A DNA stretch of 64,000 nucleotides, taken from contig JAHBSL010000023.1 of assembly GCA_019639135.1 (NCBI GenBank), forward strand, positions 1 to 64,000, read 5' to 3'. The stretch comes from Acidobacteriota bacterium. GTDB taxonomy: Bacteria > Acidobacteriota > Blastocatellia > Pyrinomonadales > Pyrinomonadaceae. The notes under the pieces are model-generated. The model was not told the DNA's origin. It did not search any database and saw nothing but the letters and a program-made list of their open reading frames with translations. A program made the position numbers and the translations under genes. Position 1 is the stretch's first letter; every line of letters begins with the position of its first letter. Of this stretch, positions 24,461 through 30,877 are shown piece after piece.

Positions 24461-24886
24461 ATGAGATACCTAGCCGTTTTTGCATTGACGGTGGCCGCCC
24501 TTGCCGGCTGCGGAGGCCAACGGACAACGATGGACACACCGCCGCCGACGGCACCTTCGGCCGCCGTAGTGAACATTGCACCCGCCGAGGCCGCACCGAA
24601 AACGCAGCAGGCTTACGCCCAGTTCGTGGATGTGCGGACGGCTTTCGAATACAAGGCCGAGCACGCGGACCGGGCGATAAATATCCCGCTTGAGGAGCTT
24701 GAGGCGAATCTCGACCGGATCGAAAGGAACGAGCCGGTTTACATTATCTGCGAGACCGGGCGGCGGTCGAAAGAGGCGGCCGAGATGCTTGTCAGCAAAG
24801 GCTATCCGATGGTTTACAACGTTGAGGGCGGAATGACGGCATGGCGGGCCGGGAAGTTGCCGATGGCAAAGCCTGCGGCGAATTGA
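24461..24886 (+). CDS. exported rhodanese-domain lipoprotein
   Basis: 141 residues starting MRYLAVFALTVAALAGCGG, a lipoprotein signal with lipobox LAGC. After a Pro/Ala-rich linker comes a rhodanese domain (QFVDVRTAFEYKAEHADRAINIPLEEL, active-site loop ICETGRRSKEAAEML, YNVEGGMTAWR). The start at 24461 has GGAGG 7 bases before it. It puts a sulfurtransferase outside the cytoplasm, next to a membrane-anchored thioredoxin, in the same operon as a cytoplasmic rhodanese. Confidence 0.9.
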   Translation: MRYLAVFALTVAALAGCGGQRTTMDTPPPTAPSAAVVNIAPAEAAPKTQQAYAQFVDVRTAFEYKAEHADRAINIPLEELEANLDRIERNEPVYIICETGRRSKEAAEMLVSKGYPMVYNVEGGMTAWRAGKLPMAKPAAN

Positions 24887-24928
24887 TAACTGCCAACGCC
24901 CGGCCGCGGGAGCGAATCAAAGTCATCT

Positions 24929-25486
24929 ATGGTAGATGCGGCGAAGCCTCCAAGGCCGGGGCTAAAACGGAAGATACTGGAATGGGGCGGCTATTTCCTG
25001 GCGGTCGGGCTGTTCCTTTTCTTTTTTGCGCCGGAGTCGTGGTTTCAGTTTGGCGTGACCGATGCGGCGGAGCGGAAGGCTGGCGGGGCGTTTAGCCTAA
25101 AGGCATTCGACGGCGGGCCGGATTGGGACTTCAGCGAAAAACGCGGCAAGGTTTTGGTCGTCAACTATTGGGCGACATGGTGCGGGCCGTGCCGGCTTGA
25201 GACTCCGGGGCTCGTCAGCTTTGCGAAGGAGCATCGAGATAAAGGGGTCGAGGTCGTCGGGGTGACGGTGGACGAAGACCTGTCGCTCGTCGGGCCCTTC
25301 ATCGAGAGCTACGGCGTCGATTATCCGATCCTGCTTCCCGGTGCGGACCCAAATCTTCCGCCAGGCGATCTTGCCCTTCCAACTACGTTTCTCTATGACA
25401 AACAGGGCCGTCTTGCAAAGCGATATACTGGCTTTGTGCTCGAATCAACGCTCAGGTCGGACGCGGCAAAGCTGCTTGCGGAATAG
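24929..25486 (+). CDS. membrane-anchored TlpA-type thioredoxin
   Basis: 185 residues. One hydrophobic anchor (about 20-34: GYFLAVGLFLFFFAP) precedes a redoxin domain with active site WATWCGPCRLETP and the conserved cis-Pro at LPTTFLYD. Likely a periplasm-facing reductant, for example in cytochrome c maturation or for the neighbouring exported rhodanese. Last gene of the operon, followed directly by a good terminator. Confidence 0.88.
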   Translation: MVDAAKPPRPGLKRKILEWGGYFLAVGLFLFFFAPESWFQFGVTDAAERKAGGAFSLKAFDGGPDWDFSEKRGKVLVVNYWATWCGPCRLETPGLVSFAKEHRDKGVEVVGVTVDEDLSLVGPFIESYGVDYPILLPGADPNLPPGDLALPTTFLYDKQGRLAKRYTGFVLESTLRSDAAKLLAE

Positions 25487-25508
25487 AATACGGTAAACCT
25501 GAACATCG

Positions 25509-25541
25509 GGCGGAGGCATTGATTTGCCGCCGCCTTTTTTT
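25509..25541 (+). terminator. Rho-independent terminator
   Basis: A ten-base stem GGCGGAGGCA/TGCCGCCGCC (one mismatch) with a 6-base loop is followed by seven T residues. It ends the rhodanese-TlpA operon before fumC. Confidence 0.9.
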
Positions 25542-25587
25542 CAGCTAAGATATAGAATTCGGGCAAAACTTTATTAATAACAATCTC

Positions 25588-26991
25588 ATGGAAGCAGCAG
25601 AAAAGGTAATGAAAACGCGTATTGAAACGGATTCGATGGGCGAGATAGCGGTCGCGGCGGATGTTTATTGGGGGGCGCAGACGGAGCGTTCGCTTAAGCA
25701 TTTTAACATCGGTTTTGACGTAATGCCGAGAGAGGTGATCCGCGCGCTCGGCATTCTGAAAAAGGCGGCGGCGATGGTCAATTGCGATCTCGGCAAACTG
25801 ACGCCGGAGAAGAGGGACCTTATCGTTCAGGCGGCGGACGAGGTTATCGAAGGCAAGCTTGACGCGCATTTTCCTCTGCGGATATGGCAGACCGGTTCCG
25901 GCACGCAGACCAACATGAATGCCAACGAGGTGATATCGAATCGTGCTATCGAGATCGCCGGCGGCGAGATGGGCTCGAAGACGCCGATCCATCCGAATGA
26001 CGATGTGAACAAGTCGCAGTCCTCGAACGACACGTTCCCGACCGCGATGTATATTGCCGCGGCAGAACGGCTGACGGCGTTGATCCCGGAGGTTCGAAAG
26101 GTATCGGACGCGATCAAGGCCAAAGCAAAAGAGTTTGAAGGCGTCGTGAAGATCGGCCGGACGCATTTGCAGGATGCGACTCCGGTTACGGTCTCGCAGG
26201 AGTTCAACGGCTGGGCGAATCTGATCGACCGCGATATTGAACGGCTTGAGATGGTGCTGCCGGGATTGATGGACCTGGCGATCGGGGGGACGGCGGTTGG
26301 CACGGGCCTTAATTCTCACCCCGAGTTTGCCGAGCGTGCGGCGGCGAAGATCGCCGAGCTGACGGGCCTGCCGTTCAAGTCGCATCCGGATAAATTTGCC
26401 GCTCTCTCGGCCCACGACGAGGTCGTCTTCGCCTCGGGTGCACTGAAAACGCTGGCGGGCTCGCTGATGAAGATCGCGAACGATATCCGTTGGTTGGCAT
26501 CCGGGCCGCGGTGCGGGATCGGCGAGTTGACGCTGCCGGAGAATGAGCCGGGTTCGTCAATAATGCCGGGCAAGGTCAACCCGACGCAGAGCGAGGCGAT
26601 GACGATGGTCGCCGTGCAGGTGATGGGCAACGACGCTACGATCGGCTTTGCGGGTTCGCAGGGCAATTTCGAGCTGAACGTCTTCAAGCCGGTGATGATC
26701 CACAACTTTCTGCATTCGGTGCGGCTCATCCACGACGCCTGCCATGGCTTCGTCGATTACTGCATTGCGGGCATCGAGCTCAACCGCGAGCAGATCGACC
26801 GCTACCTCAACGACTCGCTAATGCTCGTTACGGCGCTCAACCAGCACATCGGCTACGACAACGCGGCCAAGATCGCTAAATTCGCACACAAAAAGGGAAT
26901 CTCGCTCAAAGAAGCAGCGGCCGAACTCGATCTGCTTTCACCGGAGAAGTTTGACGAACTCGTCGTCCCGGAGGCGATGACGCGACCATAG
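25588..26991 (+). CDS. fumC: fumarate hydratase class II
   Basis: Hydrates fumarate to malate in the TCA cycle. 467 residues, full class II length, with the fumarase/aspartase signature [12 protein letters not shown]-terminal [14 protein letters not shown] and [13 protein letters not shown] substrate loops, and [12 protein letters not shown]. It has no Fe-S cysteines. Start uncertain: ATG at 25588 is taken, but the ATG at 25609 ([11 protein letters not shown]) matches the usual FumC N-terminus and has AAGG close before it. A new transcript after the terminator. Confidence 0.94.
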   Translation: MEAAEKVMKTRIETDSMGEIAVAADVYWGAQTERSLKHFNIGFDVMPREVIRALGILKKAAAMVNCDLGKLTPEKRDLIVQAADEVIEGKLDAHFPLRIWQTGSGTQTNMNANEVISNRAIEIAGGEMGSKTPIHPNDDVNKSQSSNDTFPTAMYIAAAERLTALIPEVRKVSDAIKAKAKEFEGVVKIGRTHLQDATPVTVSQEFNGWANLIDRDIERLEMVLPGLMDLAIGGTAVGTGLNSHPEFAERAAAKIAELTGLPFKSHPDKFAALSAHDEVVFASGALKTLAGSLMKIANDIRWLASGPRCGIGELTLPENEPGSSIMPGKVNPTQSEAMTMVAVQVMGNDATIGFAGSQGNFELNVFKPVMIHNFLHSVRLIHDACHGFVDYCIAGIELNREQIDRYLNDSLMLVTALNQHIGYDNAAKIAKFAHKKGISLKEAAAELDLLSPEKFDELVVPEAMTRP

Positions 26992-26999
26992 GAGAAAGA

Positions 27000-27536
27000 A
27001 TGAGAATTGTATCGATTCGAAAGATCGTTATAGTGCTTGCACTTGTTTTTGGATTCGCCTTCTCGGCCGATGGACAGATGGTTTACAAGATTCCGGATGG
27101 CGTGTTTCCGCTTGACTGGAACAAGAACGACTTCAAGGGGTATATGTACCTTGAGAAGAATAGTCCATCGGGCCTGTTCATTGCCTACCCGAACGATGGC
27201 GAGTCGCTTGACGAACTACGCGAGCGGGCCGCGAAGTTCATCGCTCCAATGGTGGTGAGTGATTCGAAAGATAAAGACCCGATAGCCTTTGAGATAAAGC
27301 CGATCGCATCGCACAAGGATGATGTCAGCGACCGTGGACGCTATTACTTTCACAAGGGTGAAAAGGCATCGGTTCAGATCTTTTTCTTCGAAAGAAAGAC
27401 GCCTGCTTCAAACGTACTTTATGGGTACTTTGCCCAGAAGCGCAACGACGAAAAGAAAAGCAAAATATGGGTCGGCGATGATCTGAAGATGCCAAAGCTT
27501 TTCAACAGATTCGTCGGTTCATTTGTTGTGAAGTAA
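27000..27536 (+). CDS. secreted protein of unknown function
   Basis: 178 residues, with a signal peptide (residues 7-25, ending FSADGQ). The mature part is rich in Lys and aromatic residues with no recognised domain. AGGAGA lies before the ATG, 8 bases after fumC, so it is likely co-transcribed. No function can be assigned. Confidence 0.65.
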   Translation: MRIVSIRKIVIVLALVFGFAFSADGQMVYKIPDGVFPLDWNKNDFKGYMYLEKNSPSGLFIAYPNDGESLDELRERAAKFIAPMVVSDSKDKDPIAFEIKPIASHKDDVSDRGRYYFHKGEKASVQIFFFERKTPASNVLYGYFAQKRNDEKKSKIWVGDDLKMPKLFNRFVGSFVVK

Positions 27537-27701
27537 GAGCCAAGTAGGGCGTCCCGATCTTGCAAAAAAAACCAACTCCGGAGTCATCCAGTGTTGGGTT
27601 CTTTCATTTAGCCTGCGGTCCAGAACTGCGGGTCGGGCTCTTTAGACTTGTCCATGCTGACGATGCGGGTTCCTATCGCCATAATCGGACATTACCGATC
27701 A
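27537..27701. other. intergenic between convergent genes
   Basis: 165 bases separating the fumC-side unknown gene from the end of the T6SS locus. An imperfect inverted repeat AACCAAC...GTTGGGTT with an A-tract before it (about 27566-27603) may stop transcription. The rest shows nothing recognisable. Confidence 0.4.
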
Positions 27702-28277
27702 TTAACTCTGCGGATCACCGCGAACTTCGTTTGACTGAGCCTCTTTATCTCTGTATGAGCTGTCCACTTCAAAGGCAAGCCAATCTGTCGTGAGGGAACC
27801 TGTCCAGTCTCCCTTCGATGCATCTGTGTTTTCGTGAACGAATCTAAATTGGTATTTACCGTCGTTTAGGTCATCGCCAAAAAGGTCCACTCCGCGATAG
27901 GTGAAGGTGACCGATTCATTTGGTTTGAGATACACACGGCCTTCGTGACCGTCATCTTCGGGCGGGAATGGGGGCGACGTAGGTTTGACCGGCGTTCCGT
28001 CAATTTGCTGCACTTTCAATAGGATCGGAGCGAAGCCGAGAAATAAAGTGTTCAGGCGCATACGTTCGGCCCCTCGGTTTGTGAACTTTGCCGTGGCTAA
28101 GAAATCGTTGGCGGTCCTAATCTTCTGGCTTTCCAGTGTCAATTCTATTTCAAGATCGTTCGATTTGGCTTTCACTTTCTTTTCTCTCCCTTGCGATGCC
28201 TGCGTCATTTCCGTCCTGCCGCAGTCTTGAAGCATAAATGCGGCCGTAAATGCGAGTACAATAAGAATCACTTTCAT
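27702..28277 (-). CDS. exported beta-sandwich-like protein, candidate immunity protein
   Basis: 191 residues. The N-terminal export signal (MKVILIVLAFTAAFMLQDCG) has a Cys, but the residue before it is Asp, so the lipobox is not standard. The mature part follows an Ig-like/BsuPI proteinase-inhibitor pattern: NDFLATAKFTNRGAERMRLNT, then a loop, RVYLKPNESVTFTYRGVDLFGDDLNDGKYQFRF. The fold is inference. It begins 14 bases after the metzincin-like gene, the usual place for an immunity gene. AAGGTGAG precedes the ATG at 28277; two earlier ATGs in frame (28295, 28307) have no such site. Confidence 0.6.
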   Translation of the reverse strand: MKVILIVLAFTAAFMLQDCGRTEMTQASQGREKKVKAKSNDLEIELTLESQKIRTANDFLATAKFTNRGAERMRLNTLFLGFAPILLKVQQIDGTPVKPTSPPFPPEDDGHEGRVYLKPNESVTFTYRGVDLFGDDLNDGKYQFRFVHENTDASKGDWTGSLTTDWLAFEVDSSYRDKEAQSNEVRGDPQS

Positions 28278-28291
28278 CAAAAACTCACCTT

Positions 28292-29035
28292 TCATTCCGT
28301 TGTGCATGTGACACCCATAACGGACTCCGCGGCTTTCTTGATCGCATCAAAGTTCTTCGGCTTGGGGGCGTTGGCCGGATTGTTCATTATCCCACCGTCT
28401 GCATCGCGAAATCCCGCTTTAGTGCCGCCGGCCGTGTAATCTACGCCGTCGGTCGTGAAATACTCTTCAGGGCAACCAAGCATATGCCCAAATTCATGGG
28501 CGATGTCGGTTGTATCGTTCACTCCCCATCCTGTCATACTGGTGGTGCCGCCGATACCGGCACGTCCACCTTCCGTCGCCGCGGGCTGGTTCGCGGTAAT
28601 CGTATAGTGCTCGCCCGAATCGACCCACTTTATCTCGACCTTGACTGAGTAGCCGCCCGGGCAAGCCTCCTCGCACTTCGGGTCGGGACACTTCATGGTC
28701 ACTTTATTGCTCCACTTACCCTCGATCGCAGATTTCCAAGCTGATTTCTGGGCCTCGGTTACCGTTCCCGAAACCTTCAGCTTCATCACCACCTTAATTA
28801 CACAGGGAGATCGGCTTACCTCGACGGTGAATTTCGAACGCCAACTATAGGTGCCGTTCCATGCTTGATACGGTGCAGGAGCGTTACTGATCGTTTCAGA
28901 AACGCTATTGTTGATCTCCTTTGGCGGAAAAACCTTCTTCTTGCACTGCTCAGGACATTCCTTTTTCGGCTGGCTTACCGGATCGGAGGCTCCTGCGCCG
29001 GATGATGGCGGAGGGGGTGCTTTTTTTGATCCCAT
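28292..29035 (-). CDS. metzincin-like zinc peptidase, candidate T6SS effector
   Basis: 247 residues, no signal peptide. The Pro/Ser/Gly-rich N-terminus (about 1-25) looks like a linker. A Cys-rich middle follows (CPEQC, CPDPKCEEACPGG), then DIAHEFGHMLGCPEEY, a zinc motif HExxHxxGxxE, and a later GGIMNN that could be the Met-turn. The third zinc ligand would be Glu rather than the metzincin His/Asp. Encoded directly after the PAAR and a VgrG-linked protein gene and before a small exported protein, it has the layout of a T6SS cargo enzyme. AGGAGG lies inside the preceding gene, 8 bases before the ATG. Confidence 0.72.
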   Translation of the reverse strand: MGSKKAPPPPSSGAGASDPVSQPKKECPEQCKKKVFPPKEINNSVSETISNAPAPYQAWNGTYSWRSKFTVEVSRSPCVIKVVMKLKVSGTVTEAQKSAWKSAIEGKWSNKVTMKCPDPKCEEACPGGYSVKVEIKWVDSGEHYTITANQPAATEGGRAGIGGTTSMTGWGVNDTTDIAHEFGHMLGCPEEYFTTDGVDYTAGGTKAGFRDADGGIMNNPANAPKPKNFDAIKKAAESVMGVTCTTE

Positions 29036-29806
29036 TTAATTTGCCTCCTTTGCTTTTTTGAGAACGGCATCGAACCAGATAAGAACGCGTTTTTCCAGTT
29101 TTTCGGCGGTCTTGTCCGGTGTCTCGCCGGTCTCGTCCTTTAGCGAATGGGCGACCCAGGCATGGAAAGGGTCCTGATCGAATTTATGTCCAAGGGCAAA
29201 CATCATCATCGTCATAAGCGCCATCGACCGCGGGGCTTTGAAGCCATAACGCTCGTCACCGCGTGAGATGGCAAAATCTATCAGCGACTTTAGACCTTCC
29301 TCGCCGACAAGGTCGTACTTCATTGGGTGGATATCTTTGAAGAGTGAGAGCATTTCCTGCCGGAAGCCCTCGCGTTTGAAGCTGATGCCTTCCTTCACCT
29401 TGCCGAGCATCTTTTCCAGCGCCTCGTTGCTGTGGGCGCTTTCCGGGCCGAAGACGATCGCAAAGACCTCGGTCGCCTTGTTGTGCAGTGCTTCGGAGAG
29501 TTCCATTTGCGTCATGCCTTCCGGATTTGCAAGTATCTCGGCTGCCCATGGGTATTGCGGGTCCGTATCGAAACCCGAACCGAAGGCGATCATCATGTCC
29601 ACATAAAAGCGGACGGGCCCGCGTTTGTCGAAGCCGTAATTCTCGGCGGCGGCGATGCCATGGCGGACGGCAGCTTCGAGCTGTTCGTCGTTTATCGAGC
29701 CGAGCAGCTCCGGTGCGTACTCGCGGCAATGCTCGCAAAGTTCGGCCACGAAGGAATCGACCGAAGCCCGTTCGAGTATCTTGATCTGTGCGTCGCGTAT
29801 GATCAT
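29036..29806 (-). CDS. T6SS-linked protein with internally duplicated domain
   Basis: 256 residues, soluble. Two similar halves are visible: AAVRHGIAAAENYGFDKRG with GSGFDTDPQYPWAAEIL (about 45-95), and SLIDFAISRGDERYGFKAP with GHKFDQDPFHAWVAHSL (about 177-226). Each is an alpha-helical unit ending in a G-x2-FD-DP---WxA motif. Similar proteins occur next to vgrG/PAAR genes elsewhere, from memory. It may be a chaperone or adaptor for the following peptidase, with which it is fused head to tail without a gap. Function not known. Confidence 0.7.
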   Translation of the reverse strand: MIIRDAQIKILERASVDSFVAELCEHCREYAPELLGSINDEQLEAAVRHGIAAAENYGFDKRGPVRFYVDMMIAFGSGFDTDPQYPWAAEILANPEGMTQMELSEALHNKATEVFAIVFGPESAHSNEALEKMLGKVKEGISFKREGFRQEMLSLFKDIHPMKYDLVGEEGLKSLIDFAISRGDERYGFKAPRSMALMTMMMFALGHKFDQDPFHAWVAHSLKDETGETPDKTAEKLEKRVLIWFDAVLKKAKEAN

Positions 29807-29841
29807 TCTTGATCGTATTTCCTTCCGGAAGTTTAGAAGCC

Positions 29842-30342
29842 TTATCCGCCGATTATGACCGTCATCTCGCCCTTGACGATGGTGTTCGGCGGGCCGATCG
29901 CTTCGAGGATCGTGTCGCCCATTCGGGCAGCGGGCAAGTTGTTTATCATCACGGTCGCTGAGCCGGTTATCACAACGCCTGGCCCGTGGGGCGGTATCGG
30001 CAGCGGCGTCGTGCAGGCGTGTATATCGGCGCCGCCGGACGCGCCTGATATCGCAGACGACATCGAGGCCAGCGTGGCTGCCTTTGTAGCCTCTTCGGCG
30101 GCCTTTGCGGCCGGTGCACCGGGCGTTCCGGCGGCAGCAGCAGTAGCAGCTTCAGCGGCTTTGATCGCGGTATCCGCTGCGGTCTTTGCCGCTTGCAAGG
30201 CAGCGACAGCAGCTAACGGCATTCCCCGCCAAGCTGGAAGATACCCGATCAGGACATTCAAACTGCCCGGCCCGGGAGTAAGCACCGGCGGAAGAGGGTG
30301 AACGACATTATCTGTGATTCTAGCTGCTGGTCCTGTCGGCAT
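29842..30342 (-). CDS. PAAR-domain spike protein with Ala-rich insert
   Basis: 166 residues that cap the VgrG needle. The N-terminal MPTGPAARITDNVVH carries the PAAR motif. The C-terminal half has the rest of the PAAR cone (PHGPGVVITGSATVMINNLPAARMGDTI, then NTIVKGEMTVIIGG). Between them (about 42-95) lies an Ala-rich helical insert. The PAAR fold is therefore split by a helical hairpin; this can be compared with PAAR proteins whose helical region binds cargo. It is followed by the two genes that may be its cargo. Confidence 0.9.
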   Translation of the reverse strand: MPTGPAARITDNVVHPLPPVLTPGPGSLNVLIGYLPAWRGMPLAAVAALQAAKTAADTAIKAAEAATAAAAGTPGAPAAKAAEEATKAATLASMSSAISGASGGADIHACTTPLPIPPHGPGVVITGSATVMINNLPAARMGDTILEAIGPPNTIVKGEMTVIIGG

Positions 30343-30348
30343 AACTTC

Positions 30349-30864
30349 TCATTTTTCGAATTCGACGGTCTCAAGCTCGCCTTCCTTTCGACGAAATCGG
30401 AGCATCTTCTGTGACTCCGCATCCTCGGAAAAAAAGGTGTCAACGCTGCCGAAGAATGTCTCCAGTTCCTCGGGCGTACAGGTCGGCAAAAAGCGGTTCA
30501 GCACCCGCGGGTCATAGAACCGAAAGATCATCGGGTCGCCGGCCTCGTTCATTACGGTCAAGAGCCTTCGGAACTGGAATCGCATTTCTTTCAGCGACCG
30601 GCGGCTCTGGGCGAAGATGCCCCAGTGTTTGCCAAAGCACTCCTCAAGCACCCAATCGACAAAAGGCGTTCCCGGAATAAGGCCGACGACATAGGGAGAG
30701 ACCTCCTGCATATCGGGCTCGAGATCGCCGCGGATAAGGCAATGGTGCGGCGGCCGCATCTCAAAGAACTTATCGCGGAGTCCGGGGATCGAGGCTCCGT
30801 CAAGGACGGCAAAGACGAGGAGCCGTTCGCTGAAGAGCAGTTTTTCGAGATGTTCTTTATTCAT
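30349..30864 (-). CDS. DUF4123 effector-chaperone/adaptor
   Basis: 171 residues of the DUF4123 (TEC/Tap) family, which loads effectors on VgrG or PAAR. Features seen: LLVFAVLDGASIPGLRDKFFE, PYVVGLIPGTPFVDWVLEECFGKHWGIFAQSRRSLKEMRFQFRRLLTV, and PMIFRFYDPRVLNRFLPTCTPEEL. The frame opens to 30897, but MNKEHLEKLL at 30864 is just after the VgrG stop and gives the usual length. Directly between VgrG and PAAR. Confidence 0.9.
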   Translation of the reverse strand: MNKEHLEKLLFSERLLVFAVLDGASIPGLRDKFFEMRPPHHCLIRGDLEPDMQEVSPYVVGLIPGTPFVDWVLEECFGKHWGIFAQSRRSLKEMRFQFRRLLTVMNEAGDPMIFRFYDPRVLNRFLPTCTPEELETFFGSVDTFFSEDAESQKMLRFRRKEGELETVEFEK

Positions 30865-30877
30865 TCTCGCTGATCGT

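Noticed and set aside
27702..28277. The exported small protein as the missing TssJ
   Set aside because: It lies beyond the effector genes, far from tssL/tssM, has no proper lipobox (Asp before the Cys) and does not follow the TssJ pattern.
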